A stretch of 43,412 nt of DNA, taken from RGIG1828 sp045541875 (GTDB lineage Bacteria; Bacillota; Clostridia; UMGS1810). Shown here piece after piece: positions 1 to 7,536 of the stretch (the stretch's first letter is position 1; the number at the start of each line of letters is the position of its first letter). The notes below the pieces were generated by a model, which searched no databases, was not told the DNA's origin, and saw nothing but the letters and a program-made list of their open reading frames with translations. The DNA lies in contig JAZQJX010000014.1 in the NCBI GenBank assembly GCA_045541875.1, positions 1-43,412 on the forward strand. The letters run 5' to 3'. Position numbers and translations under genes: made by a program.

Positions 1-36
1 TGATTATATTTTGATAAAATAGGATTGGTGATACAA

Positions 37-906
37 ATGAATATAAAAGAATATAAAAACTCAGTAATACTTAAAAATATTAATCATTTTTCTCCAAAAC
101 ATACTTTTTTGTGTGGTCAGTGTTTCAGATGGGATGAAGAGCCTGATGGAAGTTTCACAGGTGTTGCATTTTCAAAAGTTGTAAATATTTCTGCCGGTGA
201 AAACGAAATCATTATAAAGAATATATCACTTTCTGAATTTGAAAGTCAATGGAAATATTATCTCGATCTGGATACAGATTATGGACTTATAAAAAAAGAG
301 TTTGAAAATGATGCAAACGTAAAAAAAGCAATGGAATTCGGATGGGGGATAAGAATCCTTAATCAGGAATTTTTTGAGTGCCTGATATCATTTATAATTT
401 CTACCCAAAACACAATTCCGCGTATTAAAAAAATTGTTTCAAAACTCTCGGAAATGTATGGGACAAAACTTGAGTTTGAAGGTAAAGAATACTATGCATT
501 TCCAACTCTTGAGCAACTTAAGGATGTCTCAAAAGAATCACTGTCTGATCTGAAAGCAGGGTATAGGGCAGATTATATCGTTGATGCAGTCAAAAAAATA
601 TTGTCAGGAGAAGTCAGGATTGATGGAATCAATAAGTTTTCATATGAACAGGCAAAAAATGAACTTATGAAAATTAAAGGTGTTGGTCCAAAAGTTGCTG
701 ATTGTGTTCTCCTTTTTTCAACAAATAAGAAAGAGGCATTTCCCATAGATGTATGGGTTAAAAGAACAATGCAGACTCTTTATCTTTCTGAAAAATCAAC
801 CGTTAAGGAAATAGAAAAATTTGCATCATCACATTTTGGTAAGTATGCAGGTGTAGCACAACAGTATTTATTTTATTATTCAAGAGAAAATAATATAGGA
901 AAATAA
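37..906 (+). CDS. ogg: 8-oxoguanine DNA glycosylase/AP lyase (OGG1-type HhH-GPD)
   Basis: Base-excision repair enzyme that removes 8-oxoguanine from DNA and nicks the abasic site. The 289-aa product has an N-terminal OGG-like domain followed by the HhH-GPD core. The hairpin and catalytic stretch reads IKGVGPKVADC, placing the Schiff-base lysine at about K219, and AFPIDVW gives the catalytic aspartate at about D238; both match OGG1. I chose the ATG at 37 because GGTG (27-30) sits 6 nt upstream; in-frame TTG 25 and GTG 28 overlap that site. The gene stands alone and is convergent with rpsI, with a shared hairpin at 968-996. Any promoter would lie mostly before the window. Confidence 0.93.
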   Translation: MNIKEYKNSVILKNINHFSPKHTFLCGQCFRWDEEPDGSFTGVAFSKVVNISAGENEIIIKNISLSEFESQWKYYLDLDTDYGLIKKEFENDANVKKAMEFGWGIRILNQEFFECLISFIISTQNTIPRIKKIVSKLSEMYGTKLEFEGKEYYAFPTLEQLKDVSKESLSDLKAGYRADYIVDAVKKILSGEVRIDGINKFSYEQAKNELMKIKGVGPKVADCVLLFSTNKKEAFPIDVWVKRTMQTLYLSEKSTVKEIEKFASSHFGKYAGVAQQYLFYYSRENNIGK

Positions 907-967
907 TCTGTATATTTATTGACATCAATCACTTTAGTTTTTTATTGTAAAATAGCAAAAGTAAAAA

Positions 968-996
968 CCCCGCAGCCATGATGGTTGCGGGGTTTT
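968..996. terminator. Bidirectional intrinsic terminator between ogg and rpsI
   Basis: A 10-bp GC-rich stem (968-977 with 983-992, one G-T pair) has a 5-nt loop. It is followed by TTTT on the plus strand and by TTTTT on the minus strand (963-967), so it can end both convergent units. Confidence 0.88.
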
Positions 997-1009
997 GTAG
1001 ATAAAATAA

Positions 1010-1402
1010 TTATCTCTTTGAGAACTGAGGAGCACGACGTGCTGCTTTGAGTCCGTATTTCTTTCTTTCTTTCATTCTGGGGTCTCTTGTAAGGAAACCT
1101 GCAGCTTTAAGGGGGGCTCTGAATTCTTCTTCAACTGTAAGAAGAGCTCTTGAAAGACCGTGTCTGATTGCACCGGCCTGACCTGTAAATCCTCCGCCGC
1201 TAACTTTTGCAATAACATCATATTTTCCTAAAGTATCTGTAGCAACGAGGGGCTGTCTTACAACAACCTTAAGTGTTTCAAGACCAAAAAAATCATCAAT
1301 ATCTCTATCGTTAATTGTAATCTTACCGGTACCGGGAACGATTCTTACTCTTGCAACAGAACTTTTTCTTCTACCTGTGCCGTAAAACTGTTCTTTAGCC
1401 AT
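1010..1402 (-). CDS. rpsI: 30S ribosomal protein S9
   Basis: Small-subunit ribosomal protein of 130 aa, the usual length. It begins with the conserved FYGTGRRKSSVARV stretch. The basic C-terminal tail ends in SKR, the part that in this family reaches the P-site tRNA. AAGGAGG lies 9 nt before the ATG. It is the second gene of the conserved rplM-rpsI pair, 14 nt behind rplM, and is presumably co-transcribed from the promoter at 1899-1927. The transcript ends at the 968-996 hairpin. Confidence 0.98.
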   Translation of the reverse strand: MAKEQFYGTGRRKSSVARVRIVPGTGKITINDRDIDDFFGLETLKVVVRQPLVATDTLGKYDVIAKVSGGGFTGQAGAIRHGLSRALLTVEEEFRAPLKAAGFLTRDPRMKERKKYGLKAARRAPQFSKR

Positions 1403-1416
1403 TATAGTATACCTCC

Positions 1417-1854
1417 TTATTTAATCAAACCGGTATATGCTTCCGGTTTCTGTGCAGCGTGGTTATGTTCGCTTCCTTTATACACTCTGAGTCTTGTAAG
1501 AGCGTTTGCTCCTATAGTGTTGTGGGGGAGCATACCTTTAACAGCAAGTGTAACAGCCTTTTCGGGTTTTTCAGCCATTAACTGTTTGTATTTGATTTCT
1601 TTGAGACCGCCTACATAACCTGTGTGATATCTGTAATATTTCTGATCAAGTTTTTTTCCTGTAAGAACAACTTTGTCAGCATTGAGAATGATTACAAAAT
1701 CACCACAATCAACATTAGGAGTGAATGTAGGTTTAATTTTTCCTCTGAGAATAGAAGCAGCAGCAACAGCAACTCTACCGAGTGATTTGCCTTCAGCATC
1801 TATAATGTACCATTTTCTTTCGAGTTCGGCAGGTTTAGCCATAAATGTACTCAT
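1417..1854 (-). CDS. rplM: 50S ribosomal protein L13
   Basis: Large-subunit assembly protein, 145 aa from the chosen start. The frame is open to 1890, but GGAGGT (reverse strand of 1864-1869) is 9 nt before the ATG at 1854, and the resulting length matches the family's usual 142-148 aa. The conserved segments ERKWYIIDAEGKSLGRVA and GMLPHN are present. It heads the rplM-rpsI operon. A near-perfect sigma-A promoter lies just upstream, giving a leader of about 38 nt, which is short for a structured autoregulatory leader. Confidence 0.97.
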   Translation of the reverse strand: MSTFMAKPAELERKWYIIDAEGKSLGRVAVAAASILRGKIKPTFTPNVDCGDFVIILNADKVVLTGKKLDQKYYRYHTGYVGGLKEIKYKQLMAEKPEKAVTLAVKGMLPHNTIGANALTRLRVYKGSEHNHAAQKPEAYTGLIK

Positions 1855-1898
1855 CTTAGATTTACCTCCATATTTTCTAGTTTTAATCAACGTTACAC

Positions 1899-1927
1899 AT
1901 TGTAATATAAATAATTTAAAATGTCAA
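1899..1927 (-). promoter_or_regulatory. Sigma-A promoter of rplM-rpsI
   Basis: On the minus strand the -35 TTGACA (1922-1927) and -10 TACAAT (1899-1904) are separated by exactly 17 nt. It lies about 45 nt before the rplM start. Confidence 0.85.
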
Positions 1928-2048
1928 TACTTTTTTCAAAAAAAATTAAAGTGTCACTACAAAACTCTGATTTTCTCGATTTTTCTTCTGTTTTCTCTGT
2001 TTTTCTTAATGTGCAATTTAATATTTTTTGTTTTTAATAGCATGAAAT

Positions 2049-2078
2049 ATTGTAATATATGTTTGGTTTTCTTGTAAA
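2049..2078 (-). promoter_or_regulatory. Possible second, distal promoter for rplM-rpsI
   Basis: Minus-strand TTTACA (2073-2078) and TACAAT (2049-2054) are 18 nt apart. A transcript from here would have a leader of about 190 nt, including a strongly purine-rich tract (complement of roughly 1951-2005). The motif match is fair but the surroundings are AT-rich, so chance cannot be excluded. Confidence 0.4.
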
Positions 2079-2096
2079 TTCTCGTGTTTTCGTTAA

Positions 2097-2129
2097 ATTA
2101 ACCTCAGATGATATTCATCTGAGGTTAAT
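2097..2129 (-). terminator. Intrinsic terminator overlapping the sigH stop codon
   Basis: A perfect 15-bp stem (2097-2111 with 2115-2129) has a 3-nt loop. The sigH TAA (2125-2127) is inside the stem. The downstream U tract on the minus strand is weak, so it may act as a processing or 3'-stability hairpin as well. Confidence 0.65.
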
Positions 2130-2754
2130 CTTGTTCAGGTTCATTAATTATATATTTTTCTATTTTCTTTTTTATTCTTTGAAGGGCATTGTCAATAGAT
2201 TTTTCACTTCTGTTTATATGCAGTGCAATTTCTGTGTAACTTTTACCTTCAAGATATTGATTCAGAACTTTGAGTTCAAGTTTGCTGAGTATTACAGATA
2301 ATTTTTCTTCTATAGAAAAAAATCTTTCTTTATCAACAATGATTTCCTGAGGATCAAGTTTTTTATATTCAACAATAGTATCAAGCATAATACGTTCATT
2401 GTCATCGTCATATACCGGTTTACTTAAGGAAACATATGAATTAAGAGGAATGTGTTTTTGTCTCGTGGCAGTTTTTATTGCCGTTATAATCTGACGCGTT
2501 ATGCACAGTTCTGCAAAGGATTTAAATGAGGCTTGTGCATCGGGTTTATAATCTCTGATTGCTTTATACAAACCAATCATTCCTTCCTGAATTATATCCT
2601 CCTTATCTGCGCCTATGAGAAAATATGTTCTTGATTTTGCTCTGACAAAATTTCTGTATTTTTCCATAATGAGTTCTGTGGCGTATCCGTCCCCGTCTCT
2701 TGACAGTTCAACTAATTGTTCATCATTTAAATTTACGTAATTATTCTGTGTCAA
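2125..2754 (-). CDS. sigH: RNA polymerase sporulation sigma factor SigH (sigma-H)
   Basis: Alternative sigma factor directing early sporulation and transition-phase genes. It has 209 aa, close to the 218 aa of Bacillus Spo0H. Region 2 is seen in DIIQEGMIGLYKAIRDY and the following RQIITAIKTATRQKH. Region 4 carries the helix-turn-helix SYTEIALHINRSEKSIDNAL. The start is TTG at 2752-2754, supported by GGAGGC (2761-2766, reverse) 6 nt upstream; no ATG fits as well. It is transcribed away from spoIIIAA from a sigma-A promoter at 2801-2829. In Bacillus sigH lies near rpoB, so this placement beside spoIIIA differs from that genus. Confidence 0.95.
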   Translation of the reverse strand: MTQNNYVNLNDEQLVELSRDGDGYATELIMEKYRNFVRAKSRTYFLIGADKEDIIQEGMIGLYKAIRDYKPDAQASFKSFAELCITRQIITAIKTATRQKHIPLNSYVSLSKPVYDDDNERIMLDTIVEYKKLDPQEIIVDKERFFSIEEKLSVILSKLELKVLNQYLEGKSYTEIALHINRSEKSIDNALQRIKKKIEKYIINEPEQD

Positions 2755-2800
2755 TTTATTGCCTCCTGATTATGAGGAATGTAAAAATATTTATACATAT

Positions 2801-2829
2801 ATATTAAACTCATATATTGCATTTGTCAA
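2801..2829 (-). promoter_or_regulatory. Sigma-A promoter of sigH
   Basis: Minus-strand -35 TTGACA (2824-2829) and -10 TAATAT (2801-2806) have a 17-nt spacer. It lies about 45 nt before the TTG start. It is back to back with the candidate spoIIIA promoter beginning at 2830. Confidence 0.82.
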
Positions 2830-2857
2830 GAATATATATGTCCTATAAACTATTTTG
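2830..2857 (+). promoter_or_regulatory. Candidate mother-cell (sigma-E-like) promoter of spoIIIA
   Basis: GAATATA (2830-2836) matches 6 of 7 bases of the Bacillus sigma-E -35 consensus KMATATT. CTATTTTG follows at 2850-2857. The -10 does not match CATACANT well. The same GAATAW-N14-CTAT spacing occurs twice in 39592-39659. A start site near 2863 would suit the spoIIIAA ATG at 2884. Confidence 0.4.
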
Positions 2858-2883
2858 ATTTTTGTTTTTTCAGAGGAATAATT

Positions 2884-3819
2884 ATGGACAAGAAAAACAC
2901 AAAAAAAGAAGTTGCATCATATTTGTCAAAAAACATAAAGAGGTGCCTCGATGTCTTGTCGGAGGATATATGGTACAAAATCACAGAAATAAGAATAACA
3001 GTCGGCTGTCCCATACTTGTTGCCATATCCGGAAAAAGATATTATATTTGCGAAAGCGGAATATCTGCTATATGTCGAAATTCATATATAGTGTGTGAAG
3101 AAGATATAAGAGTAATAATTGAACTTATGACTAATTCATCGATATATTCCTACGAAAAGTTTATAAACGAGGGATATATAACACTTCCGGGCGGAAACAG
3201 AGTTGGTGTTGTAGGAACGTGCAATTGTGTAAATAATGTTGTTTCAAGTGTAAATAATATATCATCATTAAACATAAGGATATCACATGAAAAAAAAGAT
3301 ATTGCACTTCCTGTAATAGATGAGATTTATTACAAGAACAAAATTCATAATACATTGATTATATCTCCACCCGGTTGTGGTAAGACGACCATGCTCAGAG
3401 ATATTGCACGTATTCTCGGAAATGGAAAAATCGGAAACAAACTGATCGTGTGCGGAATTATCGACGAACGTTTTGAAATTTCTTGTCTTGACGGCACACG
3501 CAGAACTCTTGATGTTGGCAACAACAATTTTGTTATCAGTGGGTGTCCTAAAAATATTGCCATACCAATGGTTGCAAGATCCATGTCACCGGATGTTATA
3601 ATTACTGATGAATTGTGTGGAAAAAAAGACTATGATGCTATATGTTTTGCAGGGATGTCAGGATGTAATGTTATAGCGTCAGTTCATGGTGAAAATGAAA
3701 AAGTCAACGAATTGAAATTTGAAAATATTATAAATTTTTTTGAAAAAATAATTGTTCTCAGTGACAAAAATGGTCCGGGCACCATTGAAAAAATAACAAA
3801 GGTGGTTGATTATTCATGA
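2884..3819 (+). CDS. spoIIIAA: Stage III sporulation protein AA (secretion-type ATPase)
   Basis: Cytoplasmic ATPase of the SpoIIIA-SpoIIQ channel, made in the mother cell and needed for sigma-G activity in the forespore. It is a 311-aa protein related to type II/IV secretion ATPases. Walker A is SPPGCGKTT at residues 161-169 and the Walker B-like PDVIITDE is near residue 235. AGAGGA is 7 nt before the ATG. It is the first of eight spoIIIA genes in canonical order, and its stop overlaps the spoIIIAB start by 4 nt, so translation is probably coupled. Confidence 0.96.
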   Translation: MDKKNTKKEVASYLSKNIKRCLDVLSEDIWYKITEIRITVGCPILVAISGKRYYICESGISAICRNSYIVCEEDIRVIIELMTNSSIYSYEKFINEGYITLPGGNRVGVVGTCNCVNNVVSSVNNISSLNIRISHEKKDIALPVIDEIYYKNKIHNTLIISPPGCGKTTMLRDIARILGNGKIGNKLIVCGIIDERFEISCLDGTRRTLDVGNNNFVISGCPKNIAIPMVARSMSPDVIITDELCGKKDYDAICFAGMSGCNVIASVHGENEKVNELKFENIINFFEKIIVLSDKNGPGTIEKITKVVDYS

Positions 3820-4340
3820 TTTTTGTAAAAATAACAGGATGTATTTTTGTGTTCTTGTCTTGTACGATGTTTGGATTTAGCATTAAATTAAAAACAGAAT
3901 CAAGGTTGAATAATTTAAAGAATTTACAACTTTGTACGGTAATGTTTGAAAATGAAATCCGTTACAATGCAAGTGATATTACACATATAATTAAAAAGGT
4001 AAGTGAAATAGCAAATGACGTAAACTCTGAATTTTTTAAAATATTAACAATAAGCAGCAAAAACAATCCTGATAGACCTCTGTCTGAAATCTGGGCTGAA
4101 ACCACAGAAGAAATTTGCAAACTATCAACATATAATCAAAAGGATAAAGAAACAATTATCTTTTTTGGAAATATGTTTGGAAGCGGTGATGTTGAAACAC
4201 AATTAAAAAATCTTGATTTGTTTCAAAGAAAAATAAACTTACTTATACAGGAATGTGAGGAAAAATGCAGTAAAAACAGTAATTTATATTCAAAAGCAGG
4301 AATGTATCTTGGCGCGATAATTACAATTTTTTTAATATGA
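3816..4340 (+). CDS. spoIIIAB: Stage III sporulation protein AB
   Basis: Membrane-anchored component of the SpoIIIA complex, related to GspF of type II secretion. It has 174 aa with an N-terminal hydrophobic segment (about residues 5-20), a long helical cytoplasmic part and a hydrophobic C-terminus (AGMYLGAIITIFLI). The ATG overlaps the spoIIIAA stop (ATGA). Assignment rests on family features and on its fixed place between AA and AC. Confidence 0.93.
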   Translation: MIFVKITGCIFVFLSCTMFGFSIKLKTESRLNNLKNLQLCTVMFENEIRYNASDITHIIKKVSEIANDVNSEFFKILTISSKNNPDRPLSEIWAETTEEICKLSTYNQKDKETIIFFGNMFGSGDVETQLKNLDLFQRKINLLIQECEEKCSKNSNLYSKAGMYLGAIITIFLI

Positions 4341-4356
4341 AACAGGGGTGGATAAT

Positions 4357-4551
4357 ATGGATGTGGAACTCATTTTTAAAATTGCAGCAATCGGAATTGT
4401 TGTCGCAGTAATATACAGGTTGCTTGTACAATCCGGAAGAGATGAACAGGCATTGATGGTTACCATTGCCGGATTAGTTGTGGTTATGTTGATGGTCGTC
4501 ACACAAATAAGTGAACTGTTTTTAACAATTAAGAATTTGTTTGATTTGTAA
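4357..4551 (+). CDS. spoIIIAC: Stage III sporulation protein AC
   Basis: Small integral membrane protein of the SpoIIIA channel, 64 aa with two hydrophobic segments, close to the 68 aa of the Bacillus protein. I chose the ATG at 4357 because AGGGGTGG (4344-4351) is correctly spaced before it; the in-frame GTG at 4348 lies inside that site. The family pattern IFKIAAIGIVVAV is present. It is followed by spoIIIAD after 2 nt. Confidence 0.93.
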   Translation: MDVELIFKIAAIGIVVAVIYRLLVQSGRDEQALMVTIAGLVVVMLMVVTQISELFLTIKNLFDL

Positions 4552-4553
4552 AA

Positions 4554-4943
4554 ATGATTATTAAAATTATAATGATATGCCTTGTGTCCGGCGTGATAAT
4601 TCAGGTTTTTAAATCAGTTTTCCCGCAAATTATTCCTGTTATAGCCATGTGTACAGGAATGGTTGTGTTTGTAATGCTGTACCGGTATATGAACACAGCA
4701 TTGTCATTTATAAACAATTTAACAAAGAATTTATCGGGATTAAATGAAAGTATAAAAATATTAATCAAAACAATTGGAATATCAATAATATGCGAATTTG
4801 CTTCTCAACTTTGTTCTGATATGGGAGAAGGGTATTTGTCATCAAAAATAGACTTTGCAGGTAAAATAATGATATTCTGTCTTATAATGCCTGAACTTGT
4901 AAACATTTTAGATGTAATAACTGAATTAATTAAAAAAATATGA
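4554..4943 (+). CDS. spoIIIAD: Stage III sporulation protein AD
   Basis: Integral membrane component of the SpoIIIA channel, 129 aa with about four hydrophobic segments. No clear ribosome binding site precedes the ATG, which is 2 nt after the spoIIIAC stop, so translational coupling is likely. The stop overlaps the spoIIIAE start by 4 nt. The order and size match the canonical operon. Confidence 0.93.
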   Translation: MIIKIIMICLVSGVIIQVFKSVFPQIIPVIAMCTGMVVFVMLYRYMNTALSFINNLTKNLSGLNESIKILIKTIGISIICEFASQLCSDMGEGYLSSKIDFAGKIMIFCLIMPELVNILDVITELIKKI

Positions 4944-6022
4944 AAAAATATGCGTTTGTTCTATTTGTGTTATTTACAATAATATTCTCATGCAAAAATT
5001 GTTATGGTATTGAAATTGCAGCAGATGCAATGAGTTTTTATGATGAAGTGAAAGAATATGATAAATCAGGAATACTTGATGGTTCTGACAAACAAGATAA
5101 AAATTCTGTATCAGATTTAAATTACATAGTAAGCAGAATCATTAACATATTTTCATCTGAAGTAAGTGCTTCTTTGAAATATCTTGCTATTATTATTTTT
5201 TTGTGTATACTTTCTTCTTTGCTCAAGTCTTTTGTATCAAAAAAGGAAATATGTGATATCGGGAATTTTTCTTGCTTTTGTATTTGTGTTATTTCGGTAT
5301 TATCCGGATTTGAATTAATAAGCGATATATGTTTTGAGGCTACGAAAACTATAAAGGATTTTATGGCGTTTTCTTTGCCGGCATATGCATCTGTTGTAGC
5401 TGAATGTGGGTTTGCAGTTACAGCAACGACAATGCAAAGCATATTTATGTTTATATCCGTTATAATATCTGATCTGATTGTAAACTTTATATATCCATTG
5501 TTGTATTTGTGCGGTCTTATAACTTCAATAAATGGAATTTCTTCCCATATAAATCTGTCGAGATTTATAAAAATACTTTCTAAAACAATAAAATTTTCAA
5601 CCGGTGTCATAATGACCATTTTTGCCGGAATAATTACATTTGCCGGGTTTTCATCGAGCGCCGGCGACAATATTGCAATTAAAACTATAAAATATACAGT
5701 TTCTAATTTTGTTCCTGTCGTCGGTGCATGTCTTTCAGATACTTTAAATAGTATTATAGGATCGTCCCATGTTCTGAAAAGTAATATGGGCTATATTATC
5801 TTTTTGGGACTCATATCAGTATGCATCATTCCTGTTATAAAATCATCAGTTTCAATTCTTGTGTTCAGAATATCTTCAGCAGCAGCAGAGTTGTTTATGG
5901 AAGATAACATAAGTAAAATGATAGATTCAGTCTGTGATATTATGGCGACAATGGTTTCAATGCTGATTTTTGTAATATCTGTTTTTGTGTTAATTATAGG
6001 AATAATGGCATCTACAGGGTGA
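4940..6022 (+). CDS. spoIIIAE: Stage III sporulation protein AE
   Basis: Largest membrane subunit of the SpoIIIA complex, 360 aa. A signal-like segment (residues 1-24) is followed by a polar stretch to about residue 60, then by multiple transmembrane helices to the C-terminus. The FSLPAYASVVAECG and SFVPVVGACLSD-like stretches are typical of the family; here the second reads NFVPVVGACLSD. It is coupled to spoIIIAD through an ATGA overlap and is 4 nt before spoIIIAF. Confidence 0.95.
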   Translation: MKKYAFVLFVLFTIIFSCKNCYGIEIAADAMSFYDEVKEYDKSGILDGSDKQDKNSVSDLNYIVSRIINIFSSEVSASLKYLAIIIFLCILSSLLKSFVSKKEICDIGNFSCFCICVISVLSGFELISDICFEATKTIKDFMAFSLPAYASVVAECGFAVTATTMQSIFMFISVIISDLIVNFIYPLLYLCGLITSINGISSHINLSRFIKILSKTIKFSTGVIMTIFAGIITFAGFSSSAGDNIAIKTIKYTVSNFVPVVGACLSDTLNSIIGSSHVLKSNMGYIIFLGLISVCIIPVIKSSVSILVFRISSAAAELFMEDNISKMIDSVCDIMATMVSMLIFVISVFVLIIGIMASTG

Positions 6023-6026
6023 TGGA

Positions 6027-6473
6027 ATGGAAAAAGTAAAAGAATTTGCGATATGTCTTGTAGTAGTATGTTTTTTTCTACAATCCGGAAGCATATTTAT
6101 ATCCGGAGACAAGTACAAAAAAATATATAATCTTATATGTGCAACTATTATCATATCGTTAGTTTTAAAAATTCCTGTAAGAAACTTTGATTTGAGTTTG
6201 CAGATTCCTGAAAGTGATGTTAATGTTTTTGAGTTTGATTTGGACAAAGTAAAGAAAGAGTTCCTGGACGAAACAGAATCCAGAATTAAAAAAGATGTAT
6301 ATGAAAAATTTGGTGTGGAACTATATGTGGATGCAAGCACGGATTTTGGAAATATAAAATTCAATATACACGCAAATGCTCCTGAATCAACTATAGGTGA
6401 AATCAGCAAATATATCCGCAACAACTACTGTACAGATAATGATGAGGTGTATATAAGCAATGAATATCATTAA
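6027..6473 (+). CDS. spoIIIAF: Stage III sporulation protein AF
   Basis: Component of the SpoIIIA channel, 148 aa with two N-terminal hydrophobic helices (about residues 5-21 and 34-50) and a soluble C-terminal domain with ring-building-motif-like composition. GGTGATGG is 1-8 nt before the ATG. The last 14 nt overlap spoIIIAG. Identification relies on topology, size and its position between AE and AG. Confidence 0.92.
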   Translation: MEKVKEFAICLVVVCFFLQSGSIFISGDKYKKIYNLICATIIISLVLKIPVRNFDLSLQIPESDVNVFEFDLDKVKKEFLDETESRIKKDVYEKFGVELYVDASTDFGNIKFNIHANAPESTIGEISKYIRNNYCTDNDEVYISNEYH

Positions 6474-6957
6474 TGAATTAAAAAAATTCTTAACATCAAA
6501 CAAAATATTTATTGTTTTGTCAGCATTGTTAGGCATCGGCATTTTAATGGTTATTTCATCAGAACACTTTAACACAGGCTCGCCCCCAACTGAGCCAACT
6601 GCAAAGGTAAATAACAAAGCGGAAAACGGCACAACAACAAATGAACAGGAACTTGAAAAAATTTTATCTGAGATAAAAGGAGTGGGGGATGTCAAGATTA
6701 TGATTGCTTATGGTTCAACGGATAAGAAAATAATCGAAAAGGACAAAGATTCTAACGGTAATGAAAAGACAGTGACAAAAAATGAATCATCAAAGAGTGA
6801 ACCGTATGTGATAATGACTGAATCACCAACAATTAACGGAATCATTGTAGTGGCAAAGGGCGGCGGAAATATTCATGTAAAGAATATGATCATAGATTGT
6901 GTATCTGATGTGATGGGAGTTTCCGCTTACAAAGTAAAAGTTTTGGAAATGAAGTAA
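6460..6957 (+). CDS. spoIIIAG: Stage III sporulation protein AG
   Basis: Ring-forming SpoIIIA subunit in the space between the mother-cell and forespore membranes. It has 165 aa: a transmembrane helix at about residues 17-33, a polar low-complexity linker (about 40-60), then a ring-building domain containing GVGDVKIMIAYGSTDKK and NGIIVVAKGGG, both typical of the family. The start overlaps spoIIIAF by 14 nt and spoIIIAH follows after 19 nt. Confidence 0.95.
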   Translation: MNIINELKKFLTSNKIFIVLSALLGIGILMVISSEHFNTGSPPTEPTAKVNNKAENGTTTNEQELEKILSEIKGVGDVKIMIAYGSTDKKIIEKDKDSNGNEKTVTKNESSKSEPYVIMTESPTINGIIVVAKGGGNIHVKNMIIDCVSDVMGVSAYKVKVLEMK

Positions 6958-6976
6958 AATTTGGAGGCTGGTTTTT

Positions 6977-7492
6977 ATGTTTTTGGTTTTTAAAAGAAAA
7001 AGTATAGCATTAATTGCAGGAGGACTGGTTCTCGTTAGCGCTCTGACACTTAAATTCAGTAAACCGGATCGTGATTATGTTGTTTCAAATAATGATATTT
7101 CTGCTGATGAATCACCGGAACTTGGAGATGCAGTGCTTGTTTCAACAAATGTATCAAAGATAGAAACAGTGAAAAAAGAAAGGGAAATAATGAGAAGCAA
7201 AATGTGTGCTTTGTTAACAGAAAACATTGATAATCCCAGTATTTCTCCCGAGGCGAAAGCAGATTGTGAAAACAAACTATTGATTACCGCAGAAAACATG
7301 GATAAAGAAATTAAGTGCGAATCTTTGCTCTCTCTTAAAGGTTATGAAAATACTGTTGTTTTTATTTCTGATGATATAATTACTGTATCTGTCGAAAAAA
7401 AAGAAGTTACAAGTGAAGATGTTGCCAAAATAAATGATGTTATTTTTGGTCAAACGGGAAATAATAACATAAAAATAGTTGAAGTTAAATAA
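6977..7492 (+). CDS. spoIIIAH: Stage III sporulation protein AH
   Basis: Mother-cell protein that meets forespore SpoIIQ to form the channel. It has 171 aa with an N-terminal transmembrane helix (about residues 9-26) and an EscJ/YscJ-like C-terminal domain. A charged central segment (about 60-115) carries the KKEREIMRSKM and CENKLLITAENMDKE stretches seen in the family. It closes the spoIIIA operon. Its 3' end contains a sigma-A promoter (7479-7507) for the following vegetative genes, and no terminator is visible. Confidence 0.94.
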   Translation: MFLVFKRKSIALIAGGLVLVSALTLKFSKPDRDYVVSNNDISADESPELGDAVLVSTNVSKIETVKKEREIMRSKMCALLTENIDNPSISPEAKADCENKLLITAENMDKEIKCESLLSLKGYENTVVFISDDIITVSVEKKEVTSEDVAKINDVIFGQTGNNNIKIVEVK

Positions 7493-7507
7493 TTTTTGTG
7501 TTATAAT
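7479..7507 (+). promoter_or_regulatory. Sigma-A promoter for asp23-nusB and downstream genes
   Basis: TTGAAG (7479-7484) and TATAAT (7502-7507) have a 17-nt spacer. The -35 lies inside the spoIIIAH coding end. It would let housekeeping genes be expressed independently of the sporulation operon. Confidence 0.78.
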
Positions 7508-7536
7508 AGAAAAAAACACTTGGGAGGTACATTTTT

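Noticed and set aside
919..953. TTGACA followed by TATTGT/TAAAAT on the plus strand after ogg
   Set aside because: The match has poor spacing (18 or 23 nt) and would lead straight into the terminator at 968 and antisense to rpsI; most likely chance in AT-rich DNA.
1855..1892. Structured L13 leader RNA regulating rplM
   Set aside because: From the proximal promoter the leader is only about 38 nt with no convincing stem-loop; a longer transcript from the distal promoter is unproven.
1673..2077. Plus-strand open frame overlapping rplM and its upstream region
   Set aside because: The second half is low-complexity Phe/Leu from the T-rich tract and the first half is antisense to L13; no start signal.
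2811..2818. CATATATT as a sigma-E -10 box for spoIIIA
   Set aside because: It resembles CATACANT, but no -35 lies at the right distance and it sits inside the sigH promoter spacer; the element at 2830-2857 is better placed.
5122..5670. Open frame of about 180 codons on the minus strand
   Set aside because: It lies wholly within spoIIIAE, has no ribosome binding site and no family features; it is the shadow of the real frame.
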